Part shown: positions 25,190 through 31,283 of the stretch, piece by piece
Layout of the letters: each line of letters begins with the position of its first letter
How positions within the stretch are numbered: position 1 is the first letter of the stretch
Source: JAPOQD01 sp964620555
Lineage (GTDB): Bacteria; Pseudomonadota; Gammaproteobacteria; Pseudomonadales; Halieaceae
DNA: 37,038 nucleotides
Assembly: GCA_964620555.1 (NCBI GenBank)
Contig: CAZUGZ010000023.1
Span: 1 to 37,038 of the forward strand
Direction: 5' to 3'
Program-made: the position numbers and the translations under genes
The notes under the pieces: model-generated
Seen by the model: only the letters and a program-made list of their open reading frames with translations
Databases searched by the model: none
What the model was told of the DNA's origin: nothing

Positions 25190-25975
25190 TCATCGGCCCG
25201 CAGCCGGCTGCCCGCCGCCGATGGCGATTTCCCCGTGCTGCAGGTGCAGGTATTTGCGCAATTGGTACACCGCCAGGTAACACGGGCCGGTATCGATGAC
25301 CGCCACACTGAACTTGAACAGGTAGTTGCTGAACATCAGTACCAGCATTGCCCGCAGGGTGAACTCTCCGGCCAGAAAGGCCGCGCCGAAGGTCACCACG
25401 ATCACCATCAGCGAATCCACCAGTTGGCTGATGATGGTGCTGAAGTTGTTGCGGATCCACAGGTGTTTGCCCCTGGTGACCCGCTTCCAGAAGTGAAACA
25501 GTTGCACGTCGCAATACTGGGCGGCGATGTAGGCCATCATCGACGCGAAAACCGCGCCGGTAGTGGTGGCGTAGATCAACTGAAACAGCTCCACCGAGCC
25601 CTCCAGCAACTGGCCGTCGGGCAGGGCCACGGCTTCGGCCAGTTCCAGGATCTGCCAGGGTGGCAACGAGTCCGGCGGGGCCGAGGGCAGCAGGTTGCCG
25701 ACCCACAGTACGCCGATTATCAGCAGGTTCAGGCCCAGCCCCACGGTGACCATGAAATTGGCGCGGGCCTTGCCGTACAGCTCGCTGATCAGGTCGGTAC
25801 AGAGGAAGGTCAGCGGGTAGGGCAGTACGCCGATTGCCAGCGACATCGGCCCCAGTTGCACAAACCGGGTGATGCCGAGAATGTTCAGCATGGTCATGGC
25901 GCAGATGAAGATGCCTGCCAGCACCAGGAATACCCGCTCGCGCCGCTCCTGCAGACTGACCTGGCCGGCGGGCAT
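25190..25975 (-). CDS. yhhQ: Queuosine-precursor transporter (YhhQ family)
   Basis: Inner-membrane protein taking up 7-deazaguanine precursors (preQ0/preQ1) for tRNA queuosine. 261 residues with at least six hydrophobic segments (e.g. VFLVLAGIFICAMTMLNIL, FMVTVGLGLNLLIIGVLWV, LVDSLMVIVVTFGAAFLAG) and the family landmarks YPLTFLCTDLISELYGK and FLRNNFST-like WIRNNFSTIISQLVDS. ATG at 25973-25975; only one base separates it from the SDR stop, so the two are co-translated. A PTPS/QueD-family gene lies just across the divergent promoter region. Confidence 0.92.
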   Translation of the reverse strand: MPAGQVSLQERRERVFLVLAGIFICAMTMLNILGITRFVQLGPMSLAIGVLPYPLTFLCTDLISELYGKARANFMVTVGLGLNLLIIGVLWVGNLLPSAPPDSLPPWQILELAEAVALPDGQLLEGSVELFQLIYATTTGAVFASMMAYIAAQYCDVQLFHFWKRVTRGKHLWIRNNFSTIISQLVDSLMVIVVTFGAAFLAGEFTLRAMLVLMFSNYLFKFSVAVIDTGPCYLAVYQLRKYLHLQHGEIAIGGGQPAAGR

Positions 25976-25976
25976 C

Positions 25977-26678
25977 TCAGGTCTCCCGCTGCCCCAGGTG
26001 GGCGTGCACCACGGCGCCGTTCAGCGTCGGTTGCCGATGTACCGAGTACAGCAGGGCCGCGATTTCCTCCGCTTCGACCAGGCGTCCAAAGCTGTTTCCG
26101 GCGGCCAGTTGGTCGATCACCGCCTGGTCGTTGCCCACGTGGGCGCGCAGCATTTCGGTATCGGTGAAGCCGGGACAGACGCAGGCAGTATGGATGCCGC
26201 GTCCCATCAGATCCTGACAGGTGGCGCGCATCATGCCGACCAGCGCGTGCTTGGATACCACGTAACTGAAGGAGTCGGCGACCGCCTTTTCGGCCAGGGT
26301 CGAGCCGACGTAAATGACGCTGGAGCCCGCTTTCATGAGCGGCAGGATCACCTGGTTGAGACTGTTGGCGGCCACCAGGTTGATTTGCAGCATGTCCCGC
26401 AGATCGTCGCTGTCGCAGTGGTCCGCCCGATCCTTGCGCGTCCGGCTGGCGTTGTGAATCAGGGTGACGCGCTCGGCCTCCCGCAGCAGCGGCAGCAGGC
26501 TGTCCATTGCCTCCTGCAGGGAAGCCTCGCTGGAGAGGTCGCAGCGGATGTCGTTCACCGAGTCGATGCCACTGCGGCGCCGGGCCAGGTTGCAGACCCG
26601 GTAGCCGCGGTCCGCAAACAACTGCGCGGTCGCCTTGCCGATGCCGGCACTGGCCCCGGTAATGACTGCCATATCCAT
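25977..26678 (-). CDS. Short-chain dehydrogenase/reductase (SDR)
   Basis: 233 residues, classical SDR: cofactor motif TGASAGIG (residues 7-14), the HNAS version of NNAG, catalytic Ser in VGSTLAEK and Tyr-x-x-x-Lys in SYVVSK, then CPGFTDTEM. The ATG at 26676-26678 has GGGAG 7 bases upstream; a second ATG follows at MAVITG. Its neighbours, YhhQ downstream and a PTPS-family protein divergent, make a pteridine or sepiapterin-reductase-like role conceivable, but the sequence does not prove it. Confidence 0.85.
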   Translation of the reverse strand: MDMAVITGASAGIGKATAQLFADRGYRVCNLARRRSGIDSVNDIRCDLSSEASLQEAMDSLLPLLREAERVTLIHNASRTRKDRADHCDSDDLRDMLQINLVAANSLNQVILPLMKAGSSVIYVGSTLAEKAVADSFSYVVSKHALVGMMRATCQDLMGRGIHTACVCPGFTDTEMLRAHVGNDQAVIDQLAAGNSFGRLVEAEEIAALLYSVHRQPTLNGAVVHAHLGQRET

Positions 26679-26736
26679 ATATAATCTCCCGATTCCCCAA
26701 ACCGTACTGGTATCGACCTGCCGGCTCAAGTGCTAT

Positions 26737-26877
26737 GGAACCTCTGATTCAGGTAGCGAGCGAAGGCAGGCTGGCCGTCGTCGGAGCGCAGAGAGCGGAG
26801 TGTATGCAATAATACATGAGCATTTCGAGCGCCGCTGGCGGCCAGGATGCCGGGCGCAGTAATTGATCAGAGGTTCC
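26737..26877. mobile_element. MITE-like palindromic element A (141 bp)
   Basis: Perfect 12-bp terminal inverted repeats, GGAACCTCTGAT at 26737-26748 and its reverse complement at 26866-26877. The interior is itself an imperfect palindrome: GGCAnnCTGGCCG-type arms pair across the element, and the centre TGTAT-GCAATA-ATACA forms a hairpin. No transposase and no clear target duplication. It fills most of the divergent gap between the SDR and the PTPS-family gene. The right terminus contains AGAGG, 6 bases before the PTPS ATG, so the repeat supplies that gene's ribosome-binding site. Confidence 0.7.
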
Positions 26878-26879
26878 CA

Positions 26880-27371
26880 ATGTCGGAACGACTCACCACC
26901 ATCCACATCGACAAGGAAAACCACAAATTCTCCGCCGCCCATTTCACCATTTTCTCCGCCACTGAGAGAGAGCGCCTGCACGGACACAACTTCTCGGTCA
27001 GTGCGTGCATCGTGGCGCTGGTGGACGACAACGGCCTCGCCGACGACTACGCAATTTACAAGCGGCGCATCGAAACGCTCTGCGCCGCTCTGGACGAGTA
27101 CACCCTCCTCCCGATCCACTCCCCTTTCCTGCGGATCACCGAGCAGGGCGAATACTACCAGGTCTGCCACCACCGCGATGAATTGCTGCTGCTGAAGAGC
27201 GACACCCGCCTGTTGCCGGTGCGCAACACCACCGTAGAGGAACTGTCGAACTACCTGTTGCGGTGCCTGCTGGAGGACGAGACCCTGCTCGGCCGCAATA
27301 TCCGGCAAATCGAGCTGGCGGTCTCTTCGGCTCCCGGGCAGTCCGGTTCCAGCAAATGGGAGCGGGCCTGA
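26880..27371 (+). CDS. PTPS/QueD-family protein lacking the catalytic cysteine
   Basis: 163 residues of the 6-pyruvoyltetrahydropterin synthase / 6-carboxytetrahydropterin synthase family (COG0720). The three zinc histidines are visible: NHKFSAAHF and LHGHNF. QueD has Cys four residues before HGH; here the segment is TERERLHGH, with Arg at that place and Glu in an ExxHGH position, which resembles the PTPS-III subgroup that can replace FolB. The C-terminal catalytic Glu motif (usually VxET) reads AVSSAPGQSG. The ATG follows AGAGG contributed by element A. Function: probably pterin-related, exact reaction open. Confidence 0.8.
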   Translation: MSERLTTIHIDKENHKFSAAHFTIFSATERERLHGHNFSVSACIVALVDDNGLADDYAIYKRRIETLCAALDEYTLLPIHSPFLRITEQGEYYQVCHHRDELLLLKSDTRLLPVRNTTVEELSNYLLRCLLEDETLLGRNIRQIELAVSSAPGQSGSSKWERA

Positions 27372-27461
27372 CCCGGCATTCTCCCTGCCGTCCTGCCGGG
27401 CCCGACCCGGCGCCTTGGCCTGCCGCGACCGCGCCACCGGTTCCCGGGCGCCGCAACCGGT

Positions 27462-27470
27462 TGCTACAAT
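27462..27470 (+). promoter_or_regulatory. Extended -10 promoter before the NAD-binding protein gene
   Basis: TGCTACAAT (-10 TACAAT at 27465-27470, extended TG) lies 43 bases before the ATG at 27514; no good -35 is seen, as common with extended -10 promoters. Confidence 0.4.
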
Positions 27471-27513
27471 GGAAACCGCCATCCGGAGCCGGGGCAGGGG
27501 GGGAAATATTCAG

Positions 27514-28233
27514 ATGAACGAAAGAATTGTTCTGGTCGGCGGCAGCGGATTTGTCGGCAGCCAAATCGCCGCGGGCCTGGTGGCGGCCGGCAAGACACCG
27601 GTCTGCATCTCGCGCCGGGGCGGCAGACCGCCGCACCTGGAGGGAGTGGCATGGGCGGCTGCCGCCGACTGGCTGCAGGGGGACGCTCGCGACCCGCAGC
27701 CGGCCTGGTTCGCTGAGGCCCTGGCGGTGGTTACCCTGGTGGGTTCGCCACCCGTTCCGACAGTTTCGCGACAGGCGTACCTGGAGCAGGTGGCGAACAA
27801 CAGCGAAGCCAACCTGGCGGCCATCGGTGCCGCCGAAGCCGCCGGCGTCACGCGCCTGGTGGTGCTGGGCGCGCACCTGCCCGGCCCGTTGCGGAGCGAC
27901 CGGTTTGGTTATGCCAAGGGCAAGCGCTTGACGATGGAGGCGGCGCGGGACTTTGTGGAAAGAGCGCCGGAGCAGGGCGCCGTGGTGCTTCAGCCCAGCG
28001 CAATTTACGGTACCCGCCACTCCGCCGCCGGGACCCCGGTCAACCTCGGCAGGGTCATGGGCCCCGTGGCCAGCCTGCAGAATTCGCTGCCGGAGGCGCT
28101 GAAAGCGTTTCTTCCCGAACCCTTCGTGTCGGTGCAGGCAGTTGCCGCCCACGCCGTTGCGGCCTGCCTCGAACCGCAATATGCCGGCAAATTCACCGTC
28201 ATCGGCAACCGCCAGATGGTGGATTCGCGCTGA
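27514..28233 (+). CDS. NAD(P)-binding protein, atypical (extended) SDR type
   Basis: 239 residues. N-terminal GGSGFVGSQIA Rossmann motif (residues 9-19), then LVGSPPVP and LVVLGAHLPG strands and SAIYGTRH, the pattern of NmrA/NDUFA9-like NAD(P)-binding proteins. The YAKGK segment (YxxxK) is present. The true ATG at 27514 gives MNERIVLVGG; an upstream extension is noise. A G-rich ribosome site lies about 10 bases before. No pathway partner is adjacent, so no specific reaction is proposed. Confidence 0.85.
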   Translation: MNERIVLVGGSGFVGSQIAAGLVAAGKTPVCISRRGGRPPHLEGVAWAAAADWLQGDARDPQPAWFAEALAVVTLVGSPPVPTVSRQAYLEQVANNSEANLAAIGAAEAAGVTRLVVLGAHLPGPLRSDRFGYAKGKRLTMEAARDFVERAPEQGAVVLQPSAIYGTRHSAAGTPVNLGRVMGPVASLQNSLPEALKAFLPEPFVSVQAVAAHAVAACLEPQYAGKFTVIGNRQMVDSR

Positions 28234-28275
28234 GACGGCGCGTCCGGAACCGGCAACTCCGCCGGCGCAGATTCC

Positions 28276-28755
28276 TCAGCGCGCCTCCAGCGCCAGCAAC
28301 TGCCGTTTGCGTTGCAGTCCGCCGGCATAACCGGTGAGTGCGCCGCTGCTGCCCACGATCCGGTGGCAGGGCACCACGATGGCGATGGGATTGCGGCCGA
28401 CGGCGGCGCCCACGGCACGGCCATAGCGGGCACGGGGTTTGCCGATGCTGGCGGCCAGTTCTCCGTAACTGAGGGTGTCGCCAAAGGGAATCGCGAGCAG
28501 CGCCTGCCACACCTGCTGCTGGAAGTCGGTGCCGGCCGGGGCCAGGGGCAGGTCGAAGGCGGTCAGGTCGCCGGCAAAGTAGGCCTGGAGTTGTTCGCGG
28601 CAACGCCGCAGGTGGGGATGCCGGCCGGCCCCCGCCGCGCCGGTCGGGTCCGCCGACACCTGCTCGATAAAGTACAGGCCGGTGATGCCCCGGTCGTTGA
28701 CCACGAGCTGGATGTCGCCACAGGGGCTGGGCACGACCTGGGACGAACTTTCCAT
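28276..28755 (-). CDS. ogt: Methylated-DNA-[protein]-cysteine S-methyltransferase
   Basis: Suicide repair protein removing alkyl groups from O6-methylguanine. 159 residues. C-terminal active site IVVPCHRIVGSSGALTGYAGG with the acceptor Cys, preceded by the helix-turn-helix region FGDTLSYGELAASIG. The ATG at 28753-28755 has AGGAG about 10 bases upstream; an upstream in-frame extension crosses a terminator and is not coding. Converges on the NAD-binding gene with a 42-base gap. Confidence 0.94.
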   Translation of the reverse strand: MESSSQVVPSPCGDIQLVVNDRGITGLYFIEQVSADPTGAAGAGRHPHLRRCREQLQAYFAGDLTAFDLPLAPAGTDFQQQVWQALLAIPFGDTLSYGELAASIGKPRARYGRAVGAAVGRNPIAIVVPCHRIVGSSGALTGYAGGLQRKRQLLALEAR

Positions 28756-28789
28756 CGACTGTGTGCTCCTCGAATTGTCGGCCAGAGGC

Positions 28790-28822
28790 AAAAAAAAGAG
28801 GGGAAACCGCGTTTCCCCCCTC
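28790..28822 (-). terminator. Rho-independent terminator (minus strand)
   Basis: Minus strand: GGGGAAAC-gcg-GTTTCCCC, an 8-bp perfect stem with additional G/C pairs, followed by TC and eight T (28790-28797). It lies about 250 bases beyond the regulator stop and 35 bases ahead of ogt, so it ends a transcript that includes the 28827-28916 small frame. Confidence 0.85.
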
Positions 28823-28826
28823 AGGT

Positions 28827-28916
28827 CTACTGCTTGACTGTTTTTCTTTTTGCGGCGAATCTTTTTTTTCTTGTCGCCTGCCGCTTTCCTAGCACTTCCC
28901 GTACCAAGCGGATCAA
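28827..28916 (-). CDS. Possible 29-residue basic peptide
   Basis: Frame starting at TTG (28914-28916) translates as MIRLVREVLGKRQATRKKRF followed by AAKRKTVKQ and a TAG, which is five bases before the terminator stem. It is strongly basic and starts with an amphipathic segment. No Shine-Dalgarno precedes the TTG and an in-frame stop is close upstream, so it may equally be part of a non-coding RNA. Listed as a candidate only. Confidence 0.25.
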   Translation of the reverse strand: MIRLVREVLGKRQATRKKRFAAKRKTVKQ

Positions 28917-29069
28917 CCCGGATTGAAATCAACGAGTTACTGCGACGGCGCACAGAATCGACAATACCCCGTCAGCAGCCGGATTGTTACCAATATACCC
29001 CGAGTGTAACCGTTTTCCGGTGTGGTAACGTCGGGAACGATGGCGCCGGCAGTCCCCTGGCCCCGGTTG

Positions 29070-30497
29070 TCAGGCTCGCTTTTTACCGGCTGATTTGCCG
29101 CTGCGCTGGCGCGGAATGCCGAAACGCTGGCGCCGTTCCCACAGGCATTTGCGGCTGACGCCGAGTTTCTGGGCCAGCTCGGTCTCACTCATGGAATCCT
29201 GGTTCTCCAGCACAAAGCGGTGGAAGTAGTCCTCAAGGGACAGGCCCTCGGACGGGTCGGAATCAGCTTCTTCGGTGGCGTCGCCGACGCTGTCCACCGC
29301 GCTGATCGGGTGTAGCGGGCTCACCGTGCCGGGTCCCCTGCCGATACCCAGCACCTCGATGTCGATTTCCTCCGCTTCGCTGAGAACCACCGCCCGCTCG
29401 ATGGCGTTTTCCATCTCCCGCACATTGCCGGGCCACGGGTAAGCGCTGATGGCCTGACTGGCCTTGGCGGAAAAGCGGGTCTTGCCGCGGTCGTGCCGGG
29501 CACTGAAATGTGCCAGCAGGTGTTTGGCCAGGGTCAGTATGTCCTTGCCCCGCTCCCGCAGTGGCGGGATCTGCAGGCGCATGACGTTGATCCGGTAAAA
29601 CAGGTCCTGACGGAATTTGCCCACTTCGGCAAGTTCCTGCAGGTTGCGATGGGTGGCACAGATGAGCCGTACGTCGACCTTGCGGGACGTCACCGCACCG
29701 ATGCGGCGTATCTCGCCTTCCTGGATAAAGCGCAGCAGGCGGGCCTGGGCCTCCACCGGCAATTCACCGATTTCGTCCAGGAACAGGGTGCCGCCGTGGG
29801 CCGCTTCAATCAGTCCCTTGCGATTGGTGCTGGCTCCGGTGAAGGCTCCCTTCTCGTAGCCGAACAATTCGGATTCGATCAGGGTCTCGGGAATGGCGGC
29901 ACAGTTTACGGTAATCATGACCTTGCCCTGGCGCCGGCTCTGGCGGTGCAGGGTCTGGGCTACCAGTTCCTTGCCGGTGCCGGTCTCACCGAGGATGAGC
30001 ACCGTGGTATCGGTGGGGGCCACTTTGTCGATGTGGCTGTACAGCACCTCCATTTCCGCGCAGTTGCCGATCAGACTCCCGTGCTGTCCCGGCTTTGCTG
30101 ACTGCGGGCCGGTGCCGGGGTCGGCGCCGGGGCCGGTTTTCCTGTTTTGATGCTGGTTGATGTTGCGTTGCACCGTAGCCAGCATTCCATCCTGATCAAA
30201 GGGTTTGGTGACAAAGTCCACCGCCCCCATGCGCATCGATTCCACTGCCGAGCGCAGGCTGGCATTGCTGGTCATGATCAGCACCGGCACTTTCTTCGCC
30301 TTCTGGATCAGGTCGGTTCCCGGTGCGCCGGGGAGCCGCAAATCGCTGAGGATCAAATCGAAGGAAGAGAGTTGGTAGCTGCTCTCGGCTTCCTGCACGG
30401 ACCCTGCCTCGCTGACCTGGTAGCCATTGCGCTGGAGCAGACGGCACAATTTGGAGCGATTTGCTTCCTCGTCGTCAACCACGAGCAGGTGTTGCAT
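29070..30497 (-). CDS. Sigma54-dependent response regulator (NtrC family)
   Basis: 475 residues. Receiver domain (1-120) with phospho-acceptor Asp52 in LILSDLRLPG and KP motif in FVTKPFDQDG; low-complexity linker; AAA+ domain with Walker A GETGTGKE, the sigma54-contact loop GAFTGA, Walker B GGTLFLDEIGELP; C-terminal Fis-type helix-turn-helix ELAQKLGVSRKCLWERRQRFGIPR. ATG at 30495-30497; a GTG 12 bases upstream is possible. No histidine kinase is adjacent, so it is an orphan regulator. It lies downstream of dksA by 136 bases on the same strand. Confidence 0.93.
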   Translation of the reverse strand: MQHLLVVDDEEANRSKLCRLLQRNGYQVSEAGSVQEAESSYQLSSFDLILSDLRLPGAPGTDLIQKAKKVPVLIMTSNASLRSAVESMRMGAVDFVTKPFDQDGMLATVQRNINQHQNRKTGPGADPGTGPQSAKPGQHGSLIGNCAEMEVLYSHIDKVAPTDTTVLILGETGTGKELVAQTLHRQSRRQGKVMITVNCAAIPETLIESELFGYEKGAFTGASTNRKGLIEAAHGGTLFLDEIGELPVEAQARLLRFIQEGEIRRIGAVTSRKVDVRLICATHRNLQELAEVGKFRQDLFYRINVMRLQIPPLRERGKDILTLAKHLLAHFSARHDRGKTRFSAKASQAISAYPWPGNVREMENAIERAVVLSEAEEIDIEVLGIGRGPGTVSPLHPISAVDSVGDATEEADSDPSEGLSLEDYFHRFVLENQDSMSETELAQKLGVSRKCLWERRQRFGIPRQRSGKSAGKKRA

Positions 30498-30633
30498 TGC
30501 GGAGCCCACTTCGGTTCCGGGTGATGGTCCGCAAGTCTAGCGCATTTTTACCCGTTCTGGCGATTGCCGCGGGCGTGCGCCGCCGCTCCGCTCACGGTGG
30601 GCATCCAGGAAACTGGCCCGGAGCTGCCTGGGG

Positions 30634-31071
30634 CTAACCCTGAATCTGTTTTTCCCTGATTTCGTCCAGCGTCTTGCAGTCGATGCACAGCGTGGCGGTG
30701 GGACGTGCCTGCAGGCGCTTGATGCCGATCTCCACGCCGCAGGTTTCACAGTAACCGTATTCATCCGCATCGATGTTGTGGATGGTCTGATCGATCTTCC
30801 TGATCAGCTTGCGCTCCCGGTCGCGGGTGCGAAGTTCCAGGCTGAACTCCTCCTCCTGGGTAGCGCGGTCAGCGGGGTCGGGGAATTTCGAGGCATCGTC
30901 TTTCATGTGCGTGACGGTGCGGTCGACCTCTTCCATCAGCTCCTCCTTCCAGGCCAGCAGGATGTCCTTGAAATGCTGTCGCTGCTGTTCGCACATGTAC
31001 TGTTCGCCACGTTGCGGCTGGTAGCTGGGAGCGTGGTTGAATGGTTGCAGATTGGCAGATTGGCGTTGCAT
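30634..31071 (-). CDS. dksA: RNA polymerase-binding transcription factor DksA
   Basis: Secondary-channel factor that with ppGpp mediates the stringent response. 145 residues. The coiled-coil with TVTHMKDDASKFPDPADRAT, the tip Asp pair (DPADRA), and the zinc finger CETCGVEIGIKRLQARPTATLCIDC are all canonical. ATG at 31069-31071 with GAGG 7 bases upstream. Divergent from the Fur-controlled receptor. Confidence 0.97.
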   Translation of the reverse strand: MQRQSANLQPFNHAPSYQPQRGEQYMCEQQRQHFKDILLAWKEELMEEVDRTVTHMKDDASKFPDPADRATQEEEFSLELRTRDRERKLIRKIDQTIHNIDADEYGYCETCGVEIGIKRLQARPTATLCIDCKTLDEIREKQIQG

Positions 31072-31219
31072 GGCAAATCCTCTACAGAGCCGGTCGGTGA
31101 CTGTGCCTGGCCGAACCAGCCTTCCGCTGGTACGCCAAGGGCGCAGAAATTTATCAGATAACAATCGGCGGTGCCATACCCAGTCTCTTCCAATTGGAAA
31201 TGAGTTTGGGTCAGGCCCT

Positions 31220-31269
31220 TTGCAAATGAGATTGTTTTGCATTATCATTTGCAAATCATTATCATTTGC
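31220..31269 (+). promoter_or_regulatory. Fur-type operator and promoter of the siderophore receptor
   Basis: Two exact copies of CATTATCATTTGC at 31240-31252 and 31257-31269 (17-base pitch), giving the interleaved Fur-box pattern GCAAATGATAATG on the other strand. A good promoter overlaps: TTGCAA (31220-31225), 17-base spacer, TATCAT (31243-31248, 5/6). The second box abuts the GGAGGAGG ribosome site. Iron-loaded Fur would block both transcription and early elongation. Confidence 0.85.
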
Positions 31270-31283
31270 GGAGGAGGAATACA

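Larger units (their letters stand above)
28756..29069. other. 314-base intergenic region between ogt and the NtrC-type regulator
   Basis: Contains, on the minus strand, a rho-independent terminator (28790-28822) and immediately upstream of it a small Lys/Arg-rich open frame (28827-28916). The rest (28917-29069) carries no visible gene. The region could be the long 3' leader of the regulator transcript or an independent sRNA. Confidence 0.7.

Noticed and set aside
26737..26877. Element A as an integron attC site
   Set aside because: It has inverted repeats and a hairpin but lacks the R'/R'' core GTTRRRY pairing and no integrase or cassette series is nearby.
28757..28953. N-terminal extension of ogt up to an ATG at 28953
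   Set aside because: The extension would be translated through a strong terminator hairpin and is Lys-rich noise; MGMT homologues start near MESSSQVV.
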